In this document: positions 15,951-24,515 of the stretch, in pieces
Numbering within the stretch: the first letter of the stretch is position 1
Layout: the number at the start of each line of letters is the position of its first letter
Origin: Bacteroidales bacterium WCE2008
GTDB lineage: Bacteria > Bacteroidota > Bacteroidia > Bacteroidales > UBA932
Length of the DNA stretch: 64,000 nucleotides
Assembly (NCBI GenBank): GCA_900167925.1
Contig: FUZM01000003.1
Coordinates: forward strand, 310,001-374,000
Reading direction: 5' to 3'
Notes under the pieces: model-generated
The model's database searches: none
What the model was told of the DNA's origin: nothing
The model's input: the letters and a program-made list of their open reading frames with translations, nothing else
Position numbers and translations under genes: made by a program

Positions 15951-17098
15951 AGATTCTTTTTAAGGAAAGCCCTGAGACTCGCCTCGTCCTTGACACCTGT
16001 ACCTGCGACAAGTTCGCCGTTAACCAGGAAGAAAAGGGACGGAATGCTGGTCACGTTATAAGTGCCTACCACCTGGGAAGCTGTTCCCAGACCGTCGCAG
16101 ACATTGACCCATGGCAGTTTCTGGTTCTTAACGACTGAAGCCCAGAGGGACTTGTCGGTATCGAGAGATACTGCATAGATATCGAAGCCCTTACTGTGGA
16201 AATCCTCATATACAGGCTTGATGACGTCGAGGTTGAACATCTTCTGCTCAGCCAGTCCGGCTGCCCAGAAATAAACCATCACGACCTTGCCCTTGACATT
16301 GCTGAGGCTTGACTTCTCGCCTTTGATGTCAGGCAGATTAATATCGATGTAAGAAGTCTCCTCTGCATTCTTTATCTGGGTATGTATAGCCAGAAGGCTG
16401 GCCCTGCGCTCGGCCTCTTTCTCGAGAGCCTTGACGTACCTGGATTCCGGATAAATCTTCGAAAGGGTATCGGCGACATTCCTGAAATGGATCGCATCGG
16501 TAGCCTGGCTGAAGATAGGAGATCCGTCCGGAAGAGTCTCATAGAGGACCGGGACAGTGGTGAGCGAACTCATGTTCTCCATGATGTATCTCACTCTTGT
16601 GCGATAGTAGGAGACATACTGTCTGGTCATGTCCGATCTTACGGCAGCGGCTTCGGCGGTAGAAGGATTCATATCCGAATATCTTGCCTGAAGAGAGGAA
16701 AGACGGCCCAGGAATTCGCTCTGGTCCTTTTCGACAGTCACCAGCTTGTCGCATTCCTCGGAGCCGGAAACCGTATAAGTGCCGAGAGTGTCGGCGGAAA
16801 CCTTTACCCTGTCACCCCTCTGGAGAAGGAGCGATGCGATTCTGGTGTCATTATGGAAAAGATATATGAACTCAGGCTGATTCTTCTCGATCTTGAGCTT
16901 GTATACAAACCTGCCCTGCGCATCGGTCTTGACCGTATCAAGGGTCTGGTATCTGTTGACATCAAGGAGTCTGACGACTACGTCTGCTTCAGGCGCATCC
17001 GAGAGCACTCCATCGATCACGGCTCTGTTGCCGCATGAGGTCAGAAGAGCAAGCGCGGCGGAAACTGCCGCAATAAGGGAAATCTTATAATTTCTCAT
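15947..17098 (-). CDS. TlpA-like thioredoxin-fold lipoprotein lacking the CxxC
   Basis: A 383-residue lipoprotein (lipobox LLTSC, Cys at about 22). An N-terminal DUF4369-type beta domain (residues 25-115) and a helical linker precede a C-terminal AhpC/TSA/TlpA-like thioredoxin domain (about 250-383). Such proteins are common in the Bacteroidota periplasm. The active-site place, normally WAxWCxPC, reads YFWAAGLAEQ, so both catalytic cysteines are missing. The cis-proline loop VTSIPSLFF is kept. It is therefore unlikely to be an oxidoreductase and may act in binding. Its start overlaps the HIT gene by 14 bp; last gene of greA-HIT-trx. Confidence 0.85.
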   Translation of the reverse strand: MRNYKISLIAAVSAALALLTSCGNRAVIDGVLSDAPEADVVVRLLDVNRYQTLDTVKTDAQGRFVYKLKIEKNQPEFIYLFHNDTRIASLLLQRGDRVKVSADTLGTYTVSGSEECDKLVTVEKDQSEFLGRLSSLQARYSDMNPSTAEAAAVRSDMTRQYVSYYRTRVRYIMENMSSLTTVPVLYETLPDGSPIFSQATDAIHFRNVADTLSKIYPESRYVKALEKEAERRASLLAIHTQIKNAEETSYIDINLPDIKGEKSSLSNVKGKVVMVYFWAAGLAEQKMFNLDVIKPVYEDFHSKGFDIYAVSLDTDKSLWASVVKNQKLPWVNVCDGLGTASQVVGTYNVTSIPSLFFLVNGELVAGTGVKDEASLRAFLKKNL

Positions 17099-17489
17099 AT
17101 TCTTTGAGTATTGAATCAGCTATTTTCCTGAATTGCTCAGGGTTAAGTTTCAGATGTTCTTTTCTAAAATCAAGGTCACCCTCGCTCTGGAGAGGGACAA
17201 GATGGATATGGGTATGTGGAACCTCCATTCCAAGTACTGCTACACCGACTCTCTTACATGGGATGGCAGCCTTCAGTGCGACTGCAACCTTACGGGCGAA
17301 AGCCCAGAGACCGGCATAAGTCTTTTCGTCGAGATGGAAGATATAGTCATCTTCGACTTTCTTTGGGATTACGAGAGTATGGCCCTCTGCAAGCGGGCTG
17401 ATGTCAAGGAAGGCATAATAATCCTCGCTCTCGGCTACCTTGTAGGAAGGTATTTCCCCATTGGCTATTTTAGTGAAAATTGTGGACAT
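17085..17489 (-). CDS. HIT family nucleotide-binding protein
   Basis: A 134-residue histidine-triad protein of the Hint/HinT branch, which hydrolyses nucleoside phosphoramidates or dinucleotides. The catalytic triad motif HTHIHL is clear, with the upstream substrate loop FLDISPLAEGHTLVIPKK. It lies 8 bp after greA and overlaps the thioredoxin-like gene by 14 bp, so the three are one transcription unit. The physiological substrate is unknown. Confidence 0.93.
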   Translation of the reverse strand: MSTIFTKIANGEIPSYKVAESEDYYAFLDISPLAEGHTLVIPKKVEDDYIFHLDEKTYAGLWAFARKVAVALKAAIPCKRVGVAVLGMEVPHTHIHLVPLQSEGDLDFRKEHLKLNPEQFRKIADSILKEYEKL

Positions 17490-17497
17490 ATTATATT

Positions 17498-17968
17498 TTA
17501 GATACTGATTTCAAGAATCTTGAATTTCAGGACTCCCTGCGGTACCTTAGCCTCTACGACCTCGCCAACCGAATGACCCAGCAGCGCTTTGGCAATAGGG
17601 GTGGTCGCAGCAAGTTTGCCATGGGCGAAATCAGCCTCGGTCTCGCCTACGATGGTGAACTCCATCATCATCTTGTTGGCGACGTTCTGGAACTTTACCT
17701 TGTTCAGCATCTGCACCTTGTCGGTACCGATCTGGGAGCCGTCGACAACCTTTGCATTAGCAACCATGTTCTTAAGGTTTGCAATCTTAAGCTCAAGGAG
17801 AGCCTGAGCATCGCGGGCCGCATCGTACTCGGCATTCTCGGAAAGGTCTCCCTTTTCACGGGCCTCGGCGATAGCGGCAGAAATGACGGGCCTCTGGGCG
17901 AGGGCGTCAGCCAGGTCTTTCTTCAGTTTTTCAAGACCTTCCTGCGACATATAGTGAACTTCTGCCAT
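17498..17968 (-). CDS. greA: Transcription elongation factor GreA
   Basis: Enters the RNA polymerase secondary channel and stimulates cleavage of backtracked RNA. It has 156 residues, the standard length: an N-terminal coiled coil with the acidic tip (EAREKGDLSENAEYDAARDAQ) and a C-terminal FKBP-like domain (GLLGHSVGEVVEAKVPQGV region). First gene of greA-HIT-trx. It follows a leader of about 70 nt behind a minus-strand -7 box at 18053-18046. Confidence 0.97.
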   Translation of the reverse strand: MAEVHYMSQEGLEKLKKDLADALAQRPVISAAIAEAREKGDLSENAEYDAARDAQALLELKIANLKNMVANAKVVDGSQIGTDKVQMLNKVKFQNVANKMMMEFTIVGETEADFAHGKLAATTPIAKALLGHSVGEVVEAKVPQGVLKFKILEISI

Positions 17969-18045
17969 AACTATAATGAGATTATTCTTTAAAATGCATA
18001 ATTAAAAAGGAGTCCTGCCTTATAGACAGAACCCGTGTACTTCTG

Positions 18046-18053
18046 CAAAGATA
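18046..18053 (-). promoter_or_regulatory. greA operon -7 box
   Basis: TATCTTTG on the minus strand matches TAnnTTTG and sits in the 107-bp gap between the ribF stop and greA. No exact TTTG lies at the -33 position; GTTG is close. Confidence 0.5.
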
Positions 18054-18075
18054 ACAAAATTTCCGTTAAATCAAC

Positions 18076-18981
18076 CTACCCCGGATTTTTTTCTCCCAGC
18101 AGTCTGAGGCAGGCTTCGCAGTCCTTCTGCATCTGCTCTCTCAGGGCTTCCATATCCGGGAACTTCACCTCATCACGGAGCTTCCGGATGAAGCTGATCC
18201 TGATATCGAGGCCATAGATATCCTCGTCGAAATCAAAGATATTGGTCTCTATTGTCTTGGCATTGCCGGAACCGACCGTAGGCCGGACCCCGATATTGCA
18301 CATGCCATAGTATTTCCTTCCAAGAGTCTCGACCCTGACAAGATAGACGCCATTGGCCGGAACCAGTTTCAGAGGTTCATAGAGCTGCATGTTAGCTGTC
18401 GGGAAACCAAGCCTCCGGCCGAAACGGTTGCCCGCGACAACGACTCCGTAAAGAGAATATTCGTAGCCCAGCATTTCCGATGCAGCCTCCGCCTTCCCTT
18501 CCGAGAGCAGATTTCGGATAACCGTCGAACTTATCGTGACTCCGGCCTCAGGCCCGTCGACTTTGTCGGCCATTATGACCTCCAGGCCAAGTCTTTCACA
18601 GATTTCTCCGGTCCTTACCGGATCCAGCTGGTCGCTTCCGATTCTGTTGTCATATCCAAGCAGCACAGCCTTGCCTCCGATCTTGTCCATGATGACGCTG
18701 CGGAGATACTCTTCCGTATTCATTTCCGCGAATTCACGGGTAAAACGGAGCACCTCGACCCGATCGACGCCAAGTTCCTTGAGCAGAGCCTTTTTCTCGT
18801 CGAGAGAGTTCAGCAGACGAAGAGACCGGGCGCCATCCTGCAGTACGGTGCGGGGATGAGGCCAGAAGGTGACGATAACACTCTCGTCACCTCTGGTCTT
18901 AGCCGCATCGACAAGCTGCTTTATGACCTGACGGTGCCCGAGGTGGACCCCGTCGAAGAAACCGGTAGCTACTACAGCCAT
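18076..18981 (-). CDS. ribF: Bifunctional riboflavin kinase/FAD synthetase
   Basis: Makes FMN from riboflavin and then FAD. It has 301 residues. The N-terminal nucleotidyltransferase domain carries ATGFFDGVHLGHRQVI (nucleotide-binding HxGH type) and ISSTVIRNLLSEG. The C-terminal kinase domain carries GNRFGRRLGFPTANM and GVYLVRVETLGRKYYGMCNIGVRPT. The start overlaps the end of the glycogen phosphorylase fusion by 10 bp, making it the last gene of the glycogen operon. The link to glycogen metabolism is not obvious; it may just be operon read-through. Confidence 0.96.
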   Translation of the reverse strand: MAVVATGFFDGVHLGHRQVIKQLVDAAKTRGDESVIVTFWPHPRTVLQDGARSLRLLNSLDEKKALLKELGVDRVEVLRFTREFAEMNTEEYLRSVIMDKIGGKAVLLGYDNRIGSDQLDPVRTGEICERLGLEVIMADKVDGPEAGVTISSTVIRNLLSEGKAEAASEMLGYEYSLYGVVVAGNRFGRRLGFPTANMQLYEPLKLVPANGVYLVRVETLGRKYYGMCNIGVRPTVGSGNAKTIETNIFDFDEDIYGLDIRISFIRKLRDEVKFPDMEALREQMQKDCEACLRLLGEKNPG

Positions 18982-21900
18982 CTTACAAGTCCGAAATCCT
19001 GTCTGTGAGGAAGAATAGGGTTCTTTGCATAATATCTTGTCGCAACCTGGTACATACCAGTCCTTTCAGGAAGGATAGCCGCACGATAGGTAGCTACGCC
19101 GTCCTTGAATTCTGCGATTTCGAATTCCACCTTGTCCTGGATATGGAGGTCTCCCCTCTTGTCAGTAGAGCAGAAGAGCATCTCAACTCCGATATCCTCA
19201 GGATTGAGTTCTCCGATATTGAGCTTGACCTCCGAATGGAGAAAGTTGTCAGGAGAGAGGTTATAGGAAGCATCCGGCTGGGTATATGATACTACCGAGA
19301 TATTGCCCCACTGGCGCTCCACGGTCCTCTTCCATGCGGCGATCTTGCGTGCGAGAGCGAAGTCGTCGGAAACGAGGGATGCAGTCCTTTCGGCCTGTGG
19401 AAGGTAATACTGGTTGCAGTAGTCGGTAAGCATCCTGTTGGTAGTGAAGTTGCATGCTACCTGGGCGATGCAGTTCTTGATATACTGGATCCAGGCCGTC
19501 GACCTTCCGGTCAGGTAGTCCTGGTCATAATAGATCGGAGCGATTTCGTTCTCGATAGTCGTATAGATGGTAGCGGCATCGAGTTCGTTCTGATAGTGCT
19601 GGTCGTCGTATGTCCTTTCGAGAGGAAGTGCCCAGCCGGCGCCCTGCTTGTAGCCCTCGACCCACCATCCGTCGAGAACGGAGAAGTGCATGACACCGTT
19701 CATGGCAGCTTTCTCTCCGGAAGTTCCGGAAGCCTCCTGCGGACGGGTAGGGTTGTTCATCCATACATCCACGCCCTGGACGAGTCTCTTGGCGAGAGTG
19801 ATGTCGTATCCCGGCACGAAGACTATCTTTCCGATGAAGCGGTCCTGCTTGGAGATGTCCACGATCTGTCTGATGAGATCCTGGCCGGCCTTGTCGGCAG
19901 GATGGGCCTTTCCGGCAAAGATGAACTGTACAGGTCTCTTAGGGTCGTTGACGATGGCGTCGAGACGGTCGAGATCGCTGAAGAGAAGGGTTGCTCTCTT
20001 GTATGTGGCGAAACGTCTTGCGAATCCGATCGTAAGCACGTCGTCGCGGAGAGTATCCTTGATGGTCATTATCTCGCGAGGAGAATAATGGCTGCTTATA
20101 GCAGGATCGGAGAGTTTGTCCTTGATTACGTCTATAAGGGTCTTCTTGAGGAGCTTGCGGGTATTCCATATGACCTCGTCGGACACTCCGTAGATACCCT
20201 CGAAGCATCTGAGGTCGTAATGGTGAGTCTTGAACTCAGGGCCGAAGACAGCCTCGTGCACCTTCTTCCACTCCCTGGCTGCCCAGGTAGGATAGTGCAC
20301 GCCGTTGGTCACATAGCTGATATGCAGCTCCTCAGGCAGGTATCCCGGATACATGCCAGAGAAGATATCCTGGCTGACCTTGCCGTGGAGCATGGAAACG
20401 CCGTTGACATTCTGGGATATATTTGCGGCAAGATAGCTCATGGAGAACTTCTCTCCAGGATCGTTGCCGTTGAGCTTTCCGAGTCCCATGAGGGTTTCCC
20501 AGTCGATCTTCAGGCGCTGCGGATAATGGCCGATGTACTTGCGGAGGATACCCTCGTCGAAGGCATCATGGCCTGCAGGAACCGGGGTATGGGTAGTGAA
20601 AAGAGACGAAGCCCTTACTATCTCGAGTGCCTCGCGGAAGCTGAGATCGTCTTTCTGGATATATTCGCGGAGTCTTTCGAGTCCGATGAAGGCAGCATGA
20701 CCTTCATTGCAGTGGTAGATCTGCGGATTGAGGCCGAGATTGCGGAGAGCGCGGATACCGCCGACTCCGAGGAGAAGCTCCTGCTTGAGACGGTTCTCCC
20801 AGTCGCCGCCATAGAGATGGTGAGTTACCTGACGGTCCTCAGGGATGTTGGCCTCATAGTCCGTATCGAGGAGATAGAGGTCGGTACGGCCCACGGCGAC
20901 CTTCCAGATACGGGCGGTGATGTTACGTCCAGGGAAAGCCACTACAGTTGTGAGCCAGTTGCCATCCTTGTCCATGACCGGAGAAGCCGGGATGCGGAGG
21001 AAGTCCTGGGCGTCGTACTGGGCTACCTGGTCGCCCTGGGCTGAGAGCACCTGGGTGAAGTAACCATATCTGTAGAGCAGACCTACGGCCACGAGGTTGA
21101 CGTTCATGTCGCTGGTCTCCTTGAGGTAGTCGCCTGCGAGGATGCCGAGACCGCCGGAGTAGATCTTCAGGGATGTATCGAGACCATACTCCATGCAGAA
21201 GTAGGCTACCTGAGGGTCCTTGCGGTCTGCCTTGGCGGCCATATATGTATTGAACTCGTCCATTACTGCGCTGAGATGGGCGAGGAACTGCTCGTCTCTT
21301 GCGAGTTCGTTGAATTTTCTGAGGCTGACTGTGTCAAGAAGCTCCATCGGGTTATGGCCGGATTTGTGCCATATTGCAGGATCGATGCTCTTGAATAGTT
21401 CTTTGGCGCTTTCGTTCCAGCACCACCACAGGTTTTTGGAAAGAGTTTCAAGTCCGGAAAGCGCTGAAGGAAGGTGGCGTGTCACCATGACACTCTTCCA
21501 TGAAGGCGCATTGATTTCTATTTTTTCGTAATTCATCTGTTTATCTTTTGTTTCAGGGAAGGCTCCGCGGAGCTTGCCGAGAGCCATCGAATATGCTTTG
21601 TTGTAATATGTTATCTGATTTTCCCAGAGAGCGATCGAGGCGACCTCGCGCGCATTCTCACGGTATTTCAGTCTTGTTGTCTTGTCAAGTCCCGCTATTT
21701 CGAGGATTCTCGCCTTGACAGCGGCGACGACGTCGAAATAGTTGGAGTCATTCCTTTCCACCACGGTGATTCCCGGATGGCTGCGTTTCCCGTAATGCTC
21801 CTTCACCCAGAGACCGAAACCGGCCAGAGTGGTCGTCAGGGTAGGGACCCTGAACGCAAGAGCCTCGAGAGGGGTATAGCCCCATGGCTCGTAATATGAA

Positions 21901-23201
21901 GGGAAGACTGCCAGATCCATTCCTATGAGCAGGTCGTAGTACTCCATGTTGAAGATACCGTCGTTGCCGTTGAGATAGGACGGGATAAAGAATACCTTCA
22001 CATTGCTTCCCGGAGCATTGTCCAGACCGAGCTCGCGGAAACGGCGGGTGATCTGGTCATATTCCGGATATGCGAGATTATGCGAAGTCTGGGTCTTGTA
22101 ACCTTCATGGTCCTTGCCGGAAAGCTTGGCCTGAAGGGCTTTGTCAGCACCGTTATGGGCTCCTGGAACCATGATGAAGGCGACTACGGGACGGCCTTCC
22201 CGCTTTTCGGCGGAAAGCTGTCCGAGGGCTTCGATAAATACGTCTATACCTTTGTTTCTGTATTCATAGCGTCCTCCGATCCCGAGGAGTACCGAATCTT
22301 CCGGAAGCTGTTCTCCGCACATCGCGGAAGCGACCGAAATCAGTTTTTCGCGGCCTGCAGCGAACTTCTCCGAATATTCCTCGTCGGTTGAAGGAGTGAA
22401 GCTGTTCTCAAATCCGTTCGGAGTGACTACATCGACCTTCCTCGACAGGAAACGGGCGCATTCTTTCGCGGTGATTTCGCTTACAGTAGTGAATATGTCG
22501 GCATTCCTTGCGGCATTGGCCTCTAGAGAATGCATGGCGGTAACTCCGAACTGAGCGGCGCATTCGTCGCCATTGTATGAGTCCATACGGTCATACAGAG
22601 GCATGTTGTTTCCGGCGAGACAGCGTCCCGTGACGGTCGCATGAGTAGTGAAGACCGTAGCGATCGGGAGATCCGTTGTCTTGAGGTATAGCAGTCCGCC
22701 GCCGGTCTGCCATTCGTGGAACTGAGCCACGACCTTGGCTGAAGGTTCCATGTTGAACCTGCAGAAGCTCTCGATGACCTTTCCGGCCACATAGCCGAAG
22801 AGCGCATTCTCCTTATAGTCCCAGTTTCCGGAAATGGAATCCACCCCGAAACGGAGCCAGAAATCTGTCAGAATAGAATCCTGCTTTGGCAGGAACTGTT
22901 TGAAGTCCACCAGGATGGCAACCGGTTCTCCGGGCACGTTCCACCTGCCCACGCGCAGGCGTAGTCCCTCGACGGCTGCCTGTTCCTTCCAGGCTTTATA
23001 AAGATTCTGATCTTCGATGAAATCCGGATTGCTTTCAGGGTTCATCCAGACGTCAGGTCCGATCAGTATATGGCGTTTATTCAGCTGGGATTTCAGGAAA
23101 AGGGACTTGGTGGCGATGACGGTGTATATGCCACCGACCTTGTTGCAGACTTCCCAACTGACTTCAAACAGATAATCAGGATTAATGATTGTCTTTGTCA
23201 T
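18972..23201 (-). CDS. Glycogen synthase-alpha-glucan phosphorylase fusion
   Basis: A single 1409-residue chain. Residues 1 to about 550 are a GT3-like glycogen synthase: start FEVSWEVCNKVGGIYTVIATK, donor-site segment YYEPWGYTPLEALAFRVPT. Residues about 565-1409 are a GT35 glucan phosphorylase of the short GlgP2/DUF3417 type: VAYFCMEYGLDTSLKIYSGGLG, HCNEGHAAF, and the pyridoxal-phosphate site EASGTSGEKAAMNG with the Lys present. The chain could both extend and phosphorolyse alpha-1,4-glucan. The architecture is known from Bacteroidota. It is placed between GH57 and ribF in the operon. Confidence 0.9.
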   Translation of the reverse strand: MTKTIINPDYLFEVSWEVCNKVGGIYTVIATKSLFLKSQLNKRHILIGPDVWMNPESNPDFIEDQNLYKAWKEQAAVEGLRLRVGRWNVPGEPVAILVDFKQFLPKQDSILTDFWLRFGVDSISGNWDYKENALFGYVAGKVIESFCRFNMEPSAKVVAQFHEWQTGGGLLYLKTTDLPIATVFTTHATVTGRCLAGNNMPLYDRMDSYNGDECAAQFGVTAMHSLEANAARNADIFTTVSEITAKECARFLSRKVDVVTPNGFENSFTPSTDEEYSEKFAAGREKLISVASAMCGEQLPEDSVLLGIGGRYEYRNKGIDVFIEALGQLSAEKREGRPVVAFIMVPGAHNGADKALQAKLSGKDHEGYKTQTSHNLAYPEYDQITRRFRELGLDNAPGSNVKVFFIPSYLNGNDGIFNMEYYDLLIGMDLAVFPSYYEPWGYTPLEALAFRVPTLTTTLAGFGLWVKEHYGKRSHPGITVVERNDSNYFDVVAAVKARILEIAGLDKTTRLKYRENAREVASIALWENQITYYNKAYSMALGKLRGAFPETKDKQMNYEKIEINAPSWKSVMVTRHLPSALSGLETLSKNLWWCWNESAKELFKSIDPAIWHKSGHNPMELLDTVSLRKFNELARDEQFLAHLSAVMDEFNTYMAAKADRKDPQVAYFCMEYGLDTSLKIYSGGLGILAGDYLKETSDMNVNLVAVGLLYRYGYFTQVLSAQGDQVAQYDAQDFLRIPASPVMDKDGNWLTTVVAFPGRNITARIWKVAVGRTDLYLLDTDYEANIPEDRQVTHHLYGGDWENRLKQELLLGVGGIRALRNLGLNPQIYHCNEGHAAFIGLERLREYIQKDDLSFREALEIVRASSLFTTHTPVPAGHDAFDEGILRKYIGHYPQRLKIDWETLMGLGKLNGNDPGEKFSMSYLAANISQNVNGVSMLHGKVSQDIFSGMYPGYLPEELHISYVTNGVHYPTWAAREWKKVHEAVFGPEFKTHHYDLRCFEGIYGVSDEVIWNTRKLLKKTLIDVIKDKLSDPAISSHYSPREIMTIKDTLRDDVLTIGFARRFATYKRATLLFSDLDRLDAIVNDPKRPVQFIFAGKAHPADKAGQDLIRQIVDISKQDRFIGKIVFVPGYDITLAKRLVQGVDVWMNNPTRPQEASGTSGEKAAMNGVMHFSVLDGWWVEGYKQGAGWALPLERTYDDQHYQNELDAATIYTTIENEIAPIYYDQDYLTGRSTAWIQYIKNCIAQVACNFTTNRMLTDYCNQYYLPQAERTASLVSDDFALARKIAAWKRTVERQWGNISVVSYTQPDASYNLSPDNFLHSEVKLNIGELNPEDIGVEMLFCSTDKRGDLHIQDKVEFEIAEFKDGVATYRAAILPERTGMYQVATRYYAKNPILPHRQDFGLVRWL

Positions 23202-23203
23202 TA

Positions 23204-24502
23204 TTACTTTTTAACTGCTGTTTTTCGCTTAGCCGGAGCTTTCCGCACAGATGCTTTCTTCACGGCGGCCGGCTTCTTCACAGAAGGCTCTTCCACATCG
23301 GCCACGGCTAACGCGTCATTTACCCTTATGGTAAAGTCGCTGAGCACATTCATATAGTTTATGAATGCCTCATACGGAGTGTCATAAGGGTTGAAATATT
23401 TATGGACTTCTCCATCGGAGAAGAATTTCGTGCACATGTAGTAGAAGTGGTCGCTTTCCTGGAGATGACCATAGTCAGTCCAGAGCGAAGGCTGATTGGC
23501 CAGCGCCACTTTTTCGTAAAGTCCATAGATCTTGTTGTAGGCGTCCTGCTGGAGCTCGTTTCCGAGCCATGCGGTAACATCCCTCTCTTCATCGGCCCAT
23601 GAGATTATCTCAGGGACATCGAGTTCAGCCACCGGTCTGAATTTGGCAGAAATCGTAGCCGGAGTGCCGAAACCGAACTCTCCGTCGGCGAGCACGGCAT
23701 CCGGGAAGGCCCTCATGAAATCGAAGATTCCGCTCTGGGCGTTCTGATGCTCTCCGAAAGTCTCGTAATCCATGAAAAGATTGACCACGTCACCTCCGTC
23801 CTTGACAGCGGCCTTGAGCCACCAGAGATATTTCTCTGCAGTAAGAGGCCAGCCGTCCCAGTTACGGTTCTGGAAACGGAAAGCGATATCGTCGCTGAGA
23901 TTGTAGTTCCTCAACAGAAGGGACAATCCCGGTTGACTGCAATCGGAGTATATGAAGTTAGGGCTCTGCCAGCCCATTATATGTCTTGCACCCTCGGTAA
24001 GCATCGTCCTGAATCCGAGATCATAGACCTGCTCGCCGATCTGGTTGGAATAGATAAGCTCGGTATTACGGAAAGAAACCGGAGTAACTCCGAAATACTG
24101 CTCAATCGCCCTCTTGTGCTTCTCGACCTGAAGCCTGAATTCCTCAGGGTTGGCAAGAGAAGCGAGAGAGTGGTAATAGGTTTCGCTGAGGAACTCCACG
24201 CAGCCGGTATCCGCCAGCTTGCGGAAGCTCTCGATAACCTCCGGAGCATAGCGGTCGAACTGTTCGAGAGCCGAGCCGGAGATGGAGAACGCAACCTTGA
24301 ACGCCCCGTCATGAGCATTGATCTTCTCGAGGAGAAGCTCGTTCATCGGAAGATAGCACCTCTGGGCCACCCTGCGCAGGATAGTCCTGTTGGCGAAGTC
24401 GTCGTAATAGTGCGAATCCTTGCCGATATCGAAGAATCTGTAGAGTCTCAGTCTGGTAGGCTGATGGACCTGGAAATACAGACATATATCTTTCTTTGCC
24501 AT
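23204..24502 (-). CDS. GH57 family alpha-amylase/glucanotransferase with lysine-rich tail
   Basis: A 432-residue GH57 enzyme. The N-terminal conserved region CLYFQVHQPTRLRLYRF, the nucleophile region FRNTELIYSN (Glu), and the later MDYETFGEH with the likely acid/base Asp are all present. GH57 members hydrolyse or rearrange alpha-1,4-glucans, and this type is a regular part of Bacteroidales glycogen clusters. The last 30 residues are an Ala/Lys/Pro tail (KKPAAVKKASVRKAPAKRK), like a histone H1 tail, with no role in the fold. It may bind the acidic polymer surface or nucleic acid. Two bp before the fusion gene. Confidence 0.88.
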   Translation of the reverse strand: MAKKDICLYFQVHQPTRLRLYRFFDIGKDSHYYDDFANRTILRRVAQRCYLPMNELLLEKINAHDGAFKVAFSISGSALEQFDRYAPEVIESFRKLADTGCVEFLSETYYHSLASLANPEEFRLQVEKHKRAIEQYFGVTPVSFRNTELIYSNQIGEQVYDLGFRTMLTEGARHIMGWQSPNFIYSDCSQPGLSLLLRNYNLSDDIAFRFQNRNWDGWPLTAEKYLWWLKAAVKDGGDVVNLFMDYETFGEHQNAQSGIFDFMRAFPDAVLADGEFGFGTPATISAKFRPVAELDVPEIISWADEERDVTAWLGNELQQDAYNKIYGLYEKVALANQPSLWTDYGHLQESDHFYYMCTKFFSDGEVHKYFNPYDTPYEAFINYMNVLSDFTIRVNDALAVADVEEPSVKKPAAVKKASVRKAPAKRKTAVKK

Positions 24503-24515
24503 AACTTGACGTATT

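Noticed and set aside
19596-21044. A 482-codon frame opposite the glycogen phosphorylase part
   Set aside because: Antisense to a clear GT35 domain; no domain or start signal.
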